Assembly: GCA_965224415.1 (NCBI GenBank)
Contig: CBDCZB010000004.1
Span: 868,001-932,000 of the forward strand
Length of the DNA stretch: 64,000 bases
From: DAOUJI01 sp965224415
GTDB taxonomy: Bacteria > Chloroflexota > Dehalococcoidia > Lucifugimonadales > JAGWBF01
Direction: 5' to 3'
In this document: positions 50,697 to 60,318 of the stretch, piece by piece
Layout: every line of letters starts with the position of its first letter
Position numbering within the stretch: position 1 is the first letter of the stretch
Translations under genes and position numbers: made by a program
Notes under the pieces: model-generated
Seen by the model: only the letters and a program-made list of their open reading frames with translations
Told to the model about the DNA's origin: nothing
The model's database searches: none

Positions 50697-52229
50697 CTAC
50701 GGGGAGAAAACGACGAGAGACGTTGCTCTCGGGAGGGCTTCTGCAGCGATTTCGGCCACCTTCAACACCGGTCCAGGCACAATTCCCATGAATAGAACTA
50801 GCAGTGCAGCCAGTCCGATCCCCAGGCGAAACGCGGGCGACGACGGCGCCTTCTCTTCATCGGCAGGCGGCTCCAGATACATCACGCGGACGATTTTCAG
50901 GTAGTAGTAGGCGGAGACCACGCTGTTTATCACGCCGACGATGGCCAGCCACAACAAGCCCGCCTCTATCGCAGCGTTGAATATGTACAACTTGGCTATG
51001 AACACTCCTGTGGGAGGCACCCCTATAAGGGCCACCAACGCAAGAGCAAGGGCGAGGGCCACATACGGCGACCGTCGACTGGCTCCGGCAAAGTCGGCTA
51101 TCTCGTCGCTCTGGACTTTGTTGGAGATGGCGATGATAGCGAAGAACGCGGTCAAGTTAGTTGCCGCATACGCCCCCAGATAGAAGAGCATCGAACTGGG
51201 TCCCAGGCTGGCCCCACCATCCGAGTTGGCGGTCACGGCAGCCAGCCCCACCAACAGGTATCCCGCGTGGGCAATGGTGCTGTAACCCATGAGCCGTTTT
51301 ATGTTGCTTTGGGCTATAGCCACCACGTTGCCTATGGTCATCGAGGCAGCGGCCAGTCCGGCAAACAGGATTCCCCAGTCGGACTGGAACACATCGAAAC
51401 CTGTATAGAAGACCCGCAGCAACACCGCAAAGCCCGCCGCCTTGCTGGCCACAGACAGGAAGGCAACCACGGTGGTTGGACCGCCCTCGTATACATCCGG
51501 CGCCCACATCTGGAAGGGAACGCTGGATATCTTGAACCCAAACCCGGCGATTATGAGCACGACGCCGAGCAGCAGCGCGAAGTTGTCTCCCAGTGCGGCG
51601 CCGGAGCCGACGGTCTGGGCCAATTTGTCGCCGATGTCCGTCAAATAGGTGCTGCCCGTAAAGCCGAACACCAAGGCCATCCCGTAGAGAAGCAGCGCGG
51701 AGCTGACTCCGTTCAGGATGAAGAACTTCATACTTGCTTCCCCGGAACGGGCGTTCATCAGGAAACCCACCAGAGCCGCCAGCGGCAGCGCGGTCAGCTC
51801 TAACGACACGTATATAGCGATGAGCTCTCTGGCCGCCGCCAGCAGCATCATGCCCGTGGCCGACAGCAAAATGAGGCCGTAATATTCGCCTTGGAACCGG
51901 GACATCTTGGAGACGTAGTCCGTGGACGCCAACACTATCAGCGCCACTATGGCTAGCACCAGGAACTTGAAGAACAAGGCGAACTGGTCCACCACCAGAG
52001 AGGCCCCGGAGCCCGTCAGGTTGAAGATTGCCTCCAACTGCTTGGAAGGTTCGTTGCTCACATCAGCCCAAAGCCAAGCGGCAAGTCCTACAGGAACCAG
52101 TAGACCAAGGAAGGTGAATATGGCCAGGAGTCCCTTCCGGCTGACCACCAGGTCCAGCAGAATGACCATAAGGCCAATCCCTGCCAGGGCTATCTCAGGA
52201 GACAGTAGACGGACGTCTTCAGCCGTCAC
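50697..52229 (-). CDS. nuoN: NADH-quinone oxidoreductase subunit N
   Basis: A 510-residue, 14-helix antiporter-like membrane subunit of complex I. It carries the proton-channel Lys/Glu region (ELTALPLAALVGFLMNAR, FKISSVPFQMWAPDVYEGGP) and LMGYSTIAHAGYLLVGL. The start is GTG 52229, whose GTGA overlaps the nuoM stop; the open frame upstream is nuoM read in another frame. It is last in the nuo operon. Confidence 0.95.
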   Translation of the reverse strand: MTAEDVRLLSPEIALAGIGLMVILLDLVVSRKGLLAIFTFLGLLVPVGLAAWLWADVSNEPSKQLEAIFNLTGSGASLVVDQFALFFKFLVLAIVALIVLASTDYVSKMSRFQGEYYGLILLSATGMMLLAAARELIAIYVSLELTALPLAALVGFLMNARSGEASMKFFILNGVSSALLLYGMALVFGFTGSTYLTDIGDKLAQTVGSGAALGDNFALLLGVVLIIAGFGFKISSVPFQMWAPDVYEGGPTTVVAFLSVASKAAGFAVLLRVFYTGFDVFQSDWGILFAGLAAASMTIGNVVAIAQSNIKRLMGYSTIAHAGYLLVGLAAVTANSDGGASLGPSSMLFYLGAYAATNLTAFFAIIAISNKVQSDEIADFAGASRRSPYVALALALALVALIGVPPTGVFIAKLYIFNAAIEAGLLWLAIVGVINSVVSAYYYLKIVRVMYLEPPADEEKAPSSPAFRLGIGLAALLVLFMGIVPGPVLKVAEIAAEALPRATSLVVFSP

Positions 52230-53776
52230 GGCACTACAGCTCCCAACACCCCGGCGAACCGGGGCATCTGGTTGATTCCGAAGTAAAAGAAGTCGGTGAT
52301 GAAAGCCGGGTAGAACCCCACCACGATTATGGAAACGGTCAGCACTCCCAGGGGTATCGCCTCCACGAGGCTGGCGTCTGTGATGCCAGCGAAACGCTCC
52401 CTCTCGCCGCCGAACATTACCCGCTCGATCATCCACAGGATGTAACCCGCAGCCAGCACTATCCCGAAAGCGGCCAGTGCGGTAGGCCAGGGGAATTCTC
52501 CAAAGGAACCCAGGAAGACCAGAAGCTCGGCCACGAAACCGCTCATGCCGGGCAGTCCTAGTGACGCCAGGCCGGCAATCAAGAACACGGCTCCGACAAA
52601 GGGCATCCTGGACGACAGACCGCCAAGGTCCGGTATATACCGCGTATGGGCCTTGTCGTATATCAGGCCCACCACCAGGAACAACAAGCCAGTAATGGCG
52701 CCGTGGGCGAACATCTGCATGGACGCCCCTGCCAACGCCACAGTGGAGTCCGCTCCGCCCTTCAAGCCCACGGCGACGCCCAGCATCACCAGCCCCATGT
52801 GGCTCACCGAGCTATATGCAATAAGACGTTTCAGGTCCGTTTGCCTTATCGTGACAATGGCGCCGTACAGGATGCTTATGACAGCCAGTACCGCCAAAGA
52901 CCAGGCATAGGCGTCAGCGTGGCCAATCTCAGGGAACATGCCCACGCTGATGCGAATCAGACCGTATCCCCCCATCTTCAGCAGCACACCGGCCAGCATC
53001 ACGCTTACCGCGGTGGGGGCGTCGGTGTGGGCGTCGGGAAGCCATGTGTGCACCGGCCACACGGGTAGCTTTATAGCGAAAGCCACCACGAAGAACCAGA
53101 ACACCATAGAAATAGGCATGAAGGTCTTGGCCGCAACTCCGCTGATGCCCATCGTGGACAATGCCGCCATGTCCGAAACGCCTGTGCCCAGTATCACGGC
53201 CAGTATGGACACCAGCATGAAGGCGCTTCCCAATATGGTGAATATCAGGAACTTCATGGCCGAGTATTCTTTGCGGCCCGATCCCCAGATGGAGATAAGC
53301 ATGAACATCGGGAGCAACTCCAGCTCCCAGAAGAGGAAGAAGAGGATGAAGTCCAGGGAAGCGAACACTCCCATGACTGCGGTTTGGAGGACCAGCAGCC
53401 AAACGAAATACTCCCTGACCCGGTGCCTTACGTTCCACGAGCCGAGAATCGCGCAGAAGCCCAGCAGTCCGGTAAGCAAGATTAGAGGAGCGCTGAGCCC
53501 GTCCACACCCAGGAAGTAGTTGGCTGAGAACGTGGTGTTATTGAACACCGAGTCCATTCCAAACCAGCCGAACTTATCTATAAGCTGGAAGCGCTCGGCG
53601 CCCGCCCCGAGGCTGAACCGGGCTACGACGTCGATGGCCAAGGCCAACTCGACCAAGGCAATCAACGCCGCCGCCCACCGCACCCAGCTGTCTTTCTTGA
53701 CAAAGGCGGCAATCACCAGCGCCCCGGCCAGCGGCAGGAACACAGTCGCAGTTAACAGTCCGTTGAAGCCGTCCAT
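52226..53776 (-). CDS. nuoM: NADH-quinone oxidoreductase subunit M
   Basis: A 516-residue antiporter-like subunit. Landmarks are FFLFWELELLPMFMLISIWG (with the conserved Glu in the proton path), FAIKLPVWPVHTWLPDAHTD (conserved Lys) and LKRLIAYSSVSHMGLVMLG. It pumps protons as part of the membrane arm. It starts 3 bases after nuoL ends and overlaps nuoN by four bases. Confidence 0.96.
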   Translation of the reverse strand: MDGFNGLLTATVFLPLAGALVIAAFVKKDSWVRWAAALIALVELALAIDVVARFSLGAGAERFQLIDKFGWFGMDSVFNNTTFSANYFLGVDGLSAPLILLTGLLGFCAILGSWNVRHRVREYFVWLLVLQTAVMGVFASLDFILFFLFWELELLPMFMLISIWGSGRKEYSAMKFLIFTILGSAFMLVSILAVILGTGVSDMAALSTMGISGVAAKTFMPISMVFWFFVVAFAIKLPVWPVHTWLPDAHTDAPTAVSVMLAGVLLKMGGYGLIRISVGMFPEIGHADAYAWSLAVLAVISILYGAIVTIRQTDLKRLIAYSSVSHMGLVMLGVAVGLKGGADSTVALAGASMQMFAHGAITGLLFLVVGLIYDKAHTRYIPDLGGLSSRMPFVGAVFLIAGLASLGLPGMSGFVAELLVFLGSFGEFPWPTALAAFGIVLAAGYILWMIERVMFGGERERFAGITDASLVEAIPLGVLTVSIIVVGFYPAFITDFFYFGINQMPRFAGVLGAVVP

Positions 53777-53779
53777 AAT

Positions 53780-55738
53780 CTATCCGGCGTTCACCGCCAC
53801 GAAAGCTATCACAATCAGGAATATGCCCACTGTTATTGCCAGGGCGTAGCCTTGGACCTGTCCCGTTTGCACCACGGCCACCGCCCGGCCCACGTTCCTG
53901 GAGGACCAGCCGACGAACTCAGCTACGTTGTCCACTATGCGCCGGTCAAACCAGTCCAACGTCGCTCCAATTCCCCTGTAGAAGACCTGGTAGATGATAT
54001 GACGTTCGTACAGGTCGTCCATGTAGTAACGTTGGAACAGCAGCTGGCGCACGGCTAGGAATGGCCTTCCCACGGTGTCGAGGGACACTCTGGGTGTCAG
54101 ATAGATGACGGTCGCTATCAGTATGCCTCCAACGGCCACAAGGACCGACACGACCGCCATTCCAATACTAAAGGACTGTATATGCTCCCCCGGGAGGAGC
54201 ATGAAAGATGAGAACCAATGATGGTCTATCCCCAGGAAACCTCCCGCGAAGCCCAGGGGATTCGCAAGGTAGCCTGATGTCAGAGCCGCTGCCGCCAGAA
54301 GGACCATCGGAGCCACCATCGTCACCGGCGATTCGGCGAGATGCACTCCGTGTCCGCCATGCTCCGGCGCTTCGCCGCGGTCTTCCATCTCCCGTTCCAC
54401 GCCTCCTCTAAACTCTCCGTGGAAGGTCATGTACACCATGCGGAAGGTGTACAACGCGGTGAGGAAGGCGGCCACTATCAAAAGCCAGAAGACCACAGTG
54501 TCAACGGAACCGCCTCCACGCCATGCGTGTATCAGTATCTCGTCCTTGCTCCAGAACCCGGCAAAGGGAAATATCCCCGACAAGCTCAGTGATGCGATCA
54601 ACACCGTCCAGTAGGTCCACGGCATGGCCTTCCTGAGCCCGCCCATGTACCGCATGTCGAAGGTGCCGGTGGCGTGGTTGACGCTGCCTGCACCCATGAA
54701 GAGCAGAGCTTTGAAGAAAGCGTGGTTGAAGAGATGGAATATGGCTACGCCGTAGGCTCCGATTCCCAGCGCGGCAATCATGTACCCAAGCTGGCTCACA
54801 GTGGAAAAGGCCATGACGCGCTTGATGTCGTAGGACGCCATACCCATCGTGGCTGCAAATAGGGCTGTGAAGGCGCCGACTATGGCAACCATGCTCATGG
54901 CGTCGGCGGAGTGTTCGAACAACGGGAAGAAGCGGGCCACCAGGAACACGCCCGCCGCCACCATGGTCGCAGCGTGTATCAGGGCACTGACGGGCGTGGG
55001 GCCCTCCATTGCGTCGGGAAGCCACACGTGGAGGGGGAACTGGGCCGACTTTCCGACGGCGCCGGCGAATATCCCGGCAGCCACCCATGTCAAGGCAAGT
55101 CCTTCAGGCAGTCCCTCCAACGAGTTGATGTCCCCGATGTCCAGCGAACCGCCCGCGTAGAATATGTAAAGAATGGCCAGAAGGAACCCGAAGTCCCCTA
55201 TCCGGGTGACTATGAATGCTTTCTTAGCCGCTGCAGCCGCAGCCGGTCTGGTGAACCAGAACCCGATGAGCAGGTATGAGCAGACGCCCACCAGCTCCCA
55301 GAATACGTACATCTGGACAATGTTGCTGGCCATCACCAGCCCTACCATAGACGCGGTGAAGAGGTTCATGATGGCGAAGTAGCGGGCGTAGCCGAGGTCG
55401 CCTTTCATGTAGCCGATGGAGTAAATCTGCACCATCAGGCTTACGCCGGTGGCCACCACCAGCATTATGGCCGTGAGAGGGTCCACGATAAGGCCAAGGC
55501 TAACGTCCACAGGGCCTATGGCCAGCCATTCCTGCGGCGCAAACGAGAGCTCGCCTTGAGTGATCACCGATTGCAGAGTCCAGGACGATAGGGCCAAGGC
55601 GACGCCTATGGACAGAACGGTAAGGAGGCCGGCCGACTCCTTGTAGCGGTTGAAGAAAGGCCGCACCACCAGAGATATGAAGACGAAGGCTCCGAGAGGG
55701 AGCAGGAAGATGGTCCAGATGAGGGCTTCCGAGATCAT
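53780..55738 (-). CDS. nuoL: NADH-quinone oxidoreductase subunit L
   Basis: A 652-residue, 16-helix subunit with the long C-terminal amphipathic helix of the family. It has FWELVGVCSYLLIGFWFTRP, GAVGKSAQFPLHVWLPDAME and IKRVMAFSTVSQLGYMIAAL, including the proton-channel Glu and Lys residues. The ATG is one base after the stop of the small DUF2007-like gene, so translation is coupled to it. Confidence 0.96.
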   Translation of the reverse strand: MISEALIWTIFLLPLGAFVFISLVVRPFFNRYKESAGLLTVLSIGVALALSSWTLQSVITQGELSFAPQEWLAIGPVDVSLGLIVDPLTAIMLVVATGVSLMVQIYSIGYMKGDLGYARYFAIMNLFTASMVGLVMASNIVQMYVFWELVGVCSYLLIGFWFTRPAAAAAAKKAFIVTRIGDFGFLLAILYIFYAGGSLDIGDINSLEGLPEGLALTWVAAGIFAGAVGKSAQFPLHVWLPDAMEGPTPVSALIHAATMVAAGVFLVARFFPLFEHSADAMSMVAIVGAFTALFAATMGMASYDIKRVMAFSTVSQLGYMIAALGIGAYGVAIFHLFNHAFFKALLFMGAGSVNHATGTFDMRYMGGLRKAMPWTYWTVLIASLSLSGIFPFAGFWSKDEILIHAWRGGGSVDTVVFWLLIVAAFLTALYTFRMVYMTFHGEFRGGVEREMEDRGEAPEHGGHGVHLAESPVTMVAPMVLLAAAALTSGYLANPLGFAGGFLGIDHHWFSSFMLLPGEHIQSFSIGMAVVSVLVAVGGILIATVIYLTPRVSLDTVGRPFLAVRQLLFQRYYMDDLYERHIIYQVFYRGIGATLDWFDRRIVDNVAEFVGWSSRNVGRAVAVVQTGQVQGYALAITVGIFLIVIAFVAVNAG

Positions 55739-55739
55739 C

Positions 55740-55934
55740 CTATAGCTTCCTCAGTATCTCTTCGGCGACGTGTTCCCTGCCCTTTGGCACCATGATTCGG
55801 AAGGGCACACGCTCGCCCCAGTCCAAAATATCCCCTTCCGGCAGAATCCGGATGGGGAGACCTTCTCCTTCGAAGACCTCTTTCCACATCTGGGCGGCCA
55901 TGAGATTCGGCGCTTTTTTGAATTCTACCCACAT
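55740..55934 (-). CDS. DUF2007-like small protein inside the nuo operon
   Basis: A 64-residue protein (MWVEFKKAPNLMAAQMWKEV ... GLPIRILPEGD ... ILRKL) with the alpha/beta form of DUF2007 putative signal-transducing proteins: an initial strand, a helix N-x-x-x-A-x-x-x-x-x-x-L-E-x-E-G, a strand I-R-I-L and a closing helix. It sits between nuoK (38 bases) and nuoL (1 base), preceded by GGAGAGGG. It is not a known complex I subunit; its fixed place suggests a role in assembly or regulation, which is unproven. Confidence 0.68.
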   Translation of the reverse strand: MWVEFKKAPNLMAAQMWKEVFEGEGLPIRILPEGDILDWGERVPFRIMVPKGREHVAEEILRKL

Positions 55935-55972
55935 GACGTTTCCCTCTCCTTAACGGAGTGGAGAGGGCTGCT

Positions 55973-56308
55973 CTACCTCTTCAACAGATTCACTTCGCTA
56001 AGGTCCACGGTCTCCCGGTTCCGGTACAGGGCTATCACGATGCCCAACCCCAGGCCAACTTCAGCCGCGGCCACCGTAATGATGAAAATGGCGAATATCT
56101 GACCGGTGAGAAGCCTGCCTATTTGCTCATCGAACCCCACAGGCAGGGTGTACTTGGCAAAGGCCACCAACGCTATGTTGACGGCGTTGAACATCAACTC
56201 CAGCGACATCAGCACGGTGATGACGTTCCGCCGGGCCATTACACCGTAGAAGCCGATGGCGAACAGCACGGCTGAGAGGATAAGGAAATGCTCCAGGCTA
56301 AGTCCCAC
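55973..56308 (-). CDS. nuoK: NADH-quinone oxidoreductase subunit K
   Basis: A 111-residue, three-helix subunit: LEHFLILSAVLFAIGFYGVM, NVITVLMSLELMFNAVNIAL (with the conserved Glu) and IFAIFIITVAAAEVGLGLGI (second Glu). These Glu residues link quinone reduction to proton pumping. The start is GTG 56308, overlapping nuoJ by 11 bases. Confidence 0.95.
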   Translation of the reverse strand: MGLSLEHFLILSAVLFAIGFYGVMARRNVITVLMSLELMFNAVNIALVAFAKYTLPVGFDEQIGRLLTGQIFAIFIITVAAAEVGLGLGIVIALYRNRETVDLSEVNLLKR

Positions 56309-56876
56309 TGTCCCTCTCTCGCACCAGGGCCAGGGCCCCGACTATTGCCGCCAGAAGCAGCGCCGACGCCACCTCGAAGGGCAGCACGAAGTCGTTTATC
56401 AACAACTCGCCGATGCCCGAACGGTCAGCCGAGGGTCCGACGGCTTCCCGGGCCTCGTCGGGAAGCCCGGCCACCGTGTTGGTCTGCACCATCTCCACCC
56501 GCTCCACGACGTCGGGCGGACTGTCATTCAGCAAGTTCCAGTCGGTGTCCAACGCCGCGAAAACCAGGGCCGCCAGCAGCAGCGCAGGCAACGCGACGGC
56601 GCCAATCTGCAGCCGGTTGGGAAGGTTGCCCTGTTGGACTTCCCTCGTAAGCATGATGGCGAATATGATGAGGATGGCCACGGCGCCGCCGTAAATCAGC
56701 ACCTGCACCACGGCCAGGAACTCGGCGTTCATGAGGACGAAGGAGCCAGCGACACCAATGAACACCAATACAAGCAGCAAGGCCGCCCTGAATACGTCTT
56801 TCAAGAGGACTACTCCCAGGGCGCCGACAACGCTGGTCGCCGCCAGGAGCCAGAAGATAGCCTCCTGGAAAACCAT
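56298..56876 (-). CDS. nuoJ: NADH-quinone oxidoreductase subunit J
   Basis: A 192-residue membrane subunit with five helices, including VVGALGVVLLKDVFRAALLL and LAVVQVLIYGGAVAILIIFA (the pi-bulge helix region of complex I). The hydrophilic loop of about 50 residues between the fourth and fifth helices (TDWNLLNDSPPDVVERVEMV...) is longer than usual. It overlaps nuoK by 11 bases and begins directly after nuoI. Confidence 0.93.
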   Translation of the reverse strand: MVFQEAIFWLLAATSVVGALGVVLLKDVFRAALLLVLVFIGVAGSFVLMNAEFLAVVQVLIYGGAVAILIIFAIMLTREVQQGNLPNRLQIGAVALPALLLAALVFAALDTDWNLLNDSPPDVVERVEMVQTNTVAGLPDEAREAVGPSADRSGIGELLINDFVLPFEVASALLLAAIVGALALVRERDSGT

Positions 56877-57470
56877 CTAGCCTGCATCCTCCCGAGACGG
56901 AGACTGGTCGTCGGAGGCTTCCGGTTCAAACTGGGCGCCCGCTTTTTGGAACTCGTGCCACTTCCACCGCTCCCGTCCGACTTCCTGCCAGTCCTTGGCT
57001 TGGCCTTCGTGGGGGTTGTAGTTCTGCTCCTCAAGCTGGGGCCTGAACCAGGCGCTGGGTCTCTTCTCGGCGTGGTGGAGTTCGTCGATGTTTATCACCA
57101 GGTCGCTGCGCTGATACCTGCCCCGTTCGAAGCCGCTTCCCATGAAAAGTGCGTCGTAGGGGCAGGCCTCGACACACAGGCCGCAGAACATGCATCTTCC
57201 AATGTCTATGTCGAACACTTCCAGCGAGTATTTGTCCCCTTCCTGCATAGCGGACTTCGACGGGTTGGTGACGATACGGATTATCCCCAGCGGACAGTAT
57301 TTCGCGCATGAGGCGCACCCTGTGCATCGCTCCTCGTACCAGGTGAATTCCTCGCCCCTGAAGCGCGGGTGCTGCTTGACACGCTCCTCGGGGTACTGAA
57401 CGGTGGTGGGCTTCCGAAACAGGTTCTTGAAGATCACGGCCAGTCCCTTAGCTATACCGAAACCATACAC
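56877..57470 (-). CDS. nuoI: NADH-quinone oxidoreductase subunit I
   Basis: A 197-residue ferredoxin-like subunit with two [4Fe-4S] motifs, CTGCASCAKYCPLGI and CMFCGLCVEACPYDAL (N6a and N6b). An N-terminal helix (GIAKGLAVIFKNLFRKPTTV) and a C-terminal acidic tail complete it. The start is GTG 57470, one base after the nuoH stop; the longer frame upstream is antisense to nothing useful and lies inside nuoH. It carries electrons from the entry module to NuoB. Confidence 0.94.
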   Translation of the reverse strand: MYGFGIAKGLAVIFKNLFRKPTTVQYPEERVKQHPRFRGEEFTWYEERCTGCASCAKYCPLGIIRIVTNPSKSAMQEGDKYSLEVFDIDIGRCMFCGLCVEACPYDALFMGSGFERGRYQRSDLVINIDELHHAEKRPSAWFRPQLEEQNYNPHEGQAKDWQEVGRERWKWHEFQKAGAQFEPEASDDQSPSREDAG

Positions 57471-57471
57471 T

Positions 57472-58755
57472 TTAGTCGGCCTCCCCTGTGGACGAATATG
57501 CGGCGCCCTGGCTTTCGCCTGCCAGAGACGCCCGCGTCGGCACAACCCTGGCGGTGCGCACCGGCGGGGCAATCTTCTGGCGTACGGACCGTCCGAATCC
57601 GTAAACGGCGGCCACCGCCACAACCATGTTTATCCCTGTCATTATTCCCAGTTCGCCCCGCGTCAGTTCTCCCTGGCTGGGAGCGTGCTCCCATGCCTGC
57701 AGGAAGTAGACTTCCGCCGTGAGTATGGCTATGTTGAGGAGGGCCAGCGGGAACAGGAACTTCCACGCCACCGACATGATCTGGTCTATGCGCAGCCTGG
57801 GCAGCGTGAACCTCACCCATTCAAACATCAACACAAAGAAGACCATCTTCAGCAGGAACCAGACCGCTCCCAACTGCTCCGAGAAGAAGGGGCCCGACCA
57901 CCCGCCCAGGAATATGGTGGCCATTATGGCAGAGGCGACCAGCACTCCACCGAATTCGGCCGTCTGTATCAGCATGAACTTGATGCCGCTGTACTCGGTG
58001 TGGAACCCGGCGATAAGCTCGGACTCCGCCTCCACGATGTCGAAGGGGCTGCGGTTCAACTCTGCTGAAATCCCGATGACGAACACCATTAGTCCCAGCG
58101 GCTGCACGACCATGAACGGGATGCTCTGGGCCGACACGATGTCCGACATGGCCATGGAACCGGACAGCAGCACAATGGCCACCAGTGAGAGCACCACCGG
58201 CACTTCGTAGCTGATGAGCATGGCCACTCCCCGCATGGCGCCGAACATGGCGTAGCGGTTGCCGGAAGCCCAGCCGCCAGTGAAAATACCAAGGGTGGTC
58301 AGTGAGCCGATGGCCAGCACGTAGAGCACTCCCACGTTCAGGTCGGCCAGGGATGTCTTCCAGGCTATCGGGATCACGGCCAGGGACAGCAGCATCGGGA
58401 ACACCATCAGTATCGGAACTGCGGTGAAGGCGAGCCTGTCCGCCGTGGCTGGAATCAAGTCCTCTTTGGTGAGGAGCTTGAGGAGGTCCGCAATGGGCTG
58501 GAGCAGACCGAACGGCCCCCACCGATTGGGGCCTCGCCGGTTCTGGACACGGCCCATCAGGCGCCTCTCGCCCCACACCAACACCGCGGCGCCCAAGAGG
58601 ACCCCGTTGACCAGAATTAGGATAATGATGAAGCCGGACAGGAAGTAGTCCAGGGCGCACAGGTAGGACGGAAAGAACTCTCCGAAACCGTTGTATATCA
58701 GCCGGAAGAGGACGCTGTCATACAGGATGCTCCCAGGCTCTATCTGGCAGTTCAT
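57472..58755 (-). CDS. nuoH: NADH-quinone oxidoreductase subunit H
   Basis: A 427-residue, eight-helix subunit forming the quinone chamber: RRLMGRVQNRRGPNRWGPFG, ELNRSPFDIVEAESELIAGF (conserved Glu residues), and EWVRFTLPRLRIDQIMSVAW. It is about 90 residues longer than a typical NuoH, with a longer N-terminus and a C-terminal extension (VRTARVVPTRASLAGESQGA). The ATG overlaps the nuoD stop by four bases. Confidence 0.95.
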   Translation of the reverse strand: MNCQIEPGSILYDSVLFRLIYNGFGEFFPSYLCALDYFLSGFIIILILVNGVLLGAAVLVWGERRLMGRVQNRRGPNRWGPFGLLQPIADLLKLLTKEDLIPATADRLAFTAVPILMVFPMLLSLAVIPIAWKTSLADLNVGVLYVLAIGSLTTLGIFTGGWASGNRYAMFGAMRGVAMLISYEVPVVLSLVAIVLLSGSMAMSDIVSAQSIPFMVVQPLGLMVFVIGISAELNRSPFDIVEAESELIAGFHTEYSGIKFMLIQTAEFGGVLVASAIMATIFLGGWSGPFFSEQLGAVWFLLKMVFFVLMFEWVRFTLPRLRIDQIMSVAWKFLFPLALLNIAILTAEVYFLQAWEHAPSQGELTRGELGIMTGINMVVAVAAVYGFGRSVRQKIAPPVRTARVVPTRASLAGESQGAAYSSTGEAD

Positions 58756-59858
58756 CGATCGACTTCACCCATGTTGATGTCTATGCTGCCCAGGGAAACG
58801 ATCATATCCGCCAGCTTCCAACCCACCAGCAGTTCCTGGATTACTGTCAGGTTGAGGAGAGAAGGTGAACGTATCTTGCACCTGTAAGGGGAGATTCCTC
58901 CGTCGCTCACCAGATAGAACCCCAACTCTCCCTTGGGACCTTCCACCCGACCGTAAGCCTCGACGCCTTCCGGCGCCCTGAGCACCAGTGGGAGTTGGGT
59001 CCTCACCGGGCCTGGTTGTATCTGTTCGACGCACTGGTCGACGATGCGCAGACTTTGGCGCATCTCCTGCATCCGAACCCAGAACCGGTCCAGGTTGTCG
59101 CCGTTCTCACCCACGGGAACATCGAAGTCCATCCTGTCGTATACGTCGTAGGGTTCGGCCTTGCGCCAGTCCCAGGCGAGTCCGCTGCCCCGCATGACCG
59201 GCCCGCTGGCTGAACAGTTGATGACGTGGTCCAGGCTCAGTGTGCCCACTCCCCGTGTCCTGATCAGGATTATCTCGTTCTCGATGAGAAGCTGTTCCAG
59301 CTCCGAGATATACCCCGGCATCTCTGCCAGGAAATTGTTGAGCGCAGGCCAGAAGTCATCGGGCGCGTCGGCAAACACACCGCCCGGTCTCATGAAGCTC
59401 ACAGTGATGCGCGCCCCGCACAGCATCTCGAACAGGTCTAGGATGCGTTCCCGTTCACGGAAGCAGTACATCAGAGGAGTCCCCAACGCGCCCAGGTCTT
59501 GGAGGAAGAACCCTGTGGCGACCAGGTGACTGGCGATTCTCTGGAGCTCGGCGGCGATCACCCTGAGGTACTGGCCCCGTTCCGGGACCTCAATGTCCAT
59601 GAGTTTCTCAACAGCGATGCAGTAGGCCTGGTTGTTGGTCATGGATGCCACGTAGTCGAGGCGGTCCGTCAGTGTAATCACCTGGACGTAGTTGCGCTCC
59701 TCGGCCAGCTTTTCCGACCCCCTGTGGAGATACCCGAACACAGGTTCCACGTCCAATATCACCTCGCCGTCGAAGGTGACGCGCAGGCGAAAGACCCCGT
59801 GGGTTGAGGGGTGCTGGGGCCCTATGTTGACGGTTACCGGCTCAGTCCTTATGGCCAT
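58752..59858 (-). CDS. nuoD: NADH-quinone oxidoreductase subunit D
   Basis: A 368-residue subunit descended from hydrogenase large subunits: IGPQHPSTHGVFRLRVTFDG (quinone-site His), YLHRGSEKLAEERNYVQVIT, and GSIDINMGEVDR at the end. The hydrogenase Ni-binding cysteines are absent, as expected for complex I. It lies four bases after nuoC. Confidence 0.96.
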   Translation of the reverse strand: MAIRTEPVTVNIGPQHPSTHGVFRLRVTFDGEVILDVEPVFGYLHRGSEKLAEERNYVQVITLTDRLDYVASMTNNQAYCIAVEKLMDIEVPERGQYLRVIAAELQRIASHLVATGFFLQDLGALGTPLMYCFRERERILDLFEMLCGARITVSFMRPGGVFADAPDDFWPALNNFLAEMPGYISELEQLLIENEIILIRTRGVGTLSLDHVINCSASGPVMRGSGLAWDWRKAEPYDVYDRMDFDVPVGENGDNLDRFWVRMQEMRQSLRIVDQCVEQIQPGPVRTQLPLVLRAPEGVEAYGRVEGPKGELGFYLVSDGGISPYRCKIRSPSLLNLTVIQELLVGWKLADMIVSLGSIDINMGEVDR

Positions 59859-59862
59859 GCCG

Positions 59863-60318
59863 CTAATACTCCACCACGTCCTGAAAGTCCTTGCGCAACG
59901 GATGCCCGGGGAACCCTTCCCAGAGCATTATCCGTTTGTGGTTGGGGTGCCCGGGGAAGCGTATTCCCATCAGGTCCCAAATCTCCCGTTCCTGGTAGTC
60001 CGCTCCCTGCCAAACGTAATAAACGGACGGGATGGACGGCTCGTCGCGCCCGTATACCCTGGCCTTGACCACCGCGCTGCGGTTGTGGGTCAACGAGGTG
60101 ATGTGGTACAGAGCCTCGAAATGGTCGACGTAGTCAACGGCGGAAATGGCGTTGAGGAAATTGAACTCAAGGCCCGGCTCTTCCTTGAGGAATTTCATTA
60201 CGTCAACGATCCGTTCAGGCTCAACCCACACCGCTGTGTCGCCCACTTCCACGACCGCTCCTGGCAGCTTGTCCGCCAGACGTTGGGCCAACTCGCTGCC
60301 CGTGACGTGTTCGGTCAT
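59863..60318 (-). CDS. nuoC: NADH-quinone oxidoreductase subunit C
   Basis: A 151-residue subunit with FLNAISAVDYVDHFEALYHI and the signature YYVWQGADYQEREIWDLMGI ... GHPNHKRIMLWEGFPGHPLR. It is fused to nothing (NuoC and NuoD are separate genes). The ATG overlaps the nuoB stop by four bases. Confidence 0.95.
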   Translation of the reverse strand: MTEHVTGSELAQRLADKLPGAVVEVGDTAVWVEPERIVDVMKFLKEEPGLEFNFLNAISAVDYVDHFEALYHITSLTHNRSAVVKARVYGRDEPSIPSVYYVWQGADYQEREIWDLMGIRFPGHPNHKRIMLWEGFPGHPLRKDFQDVVEY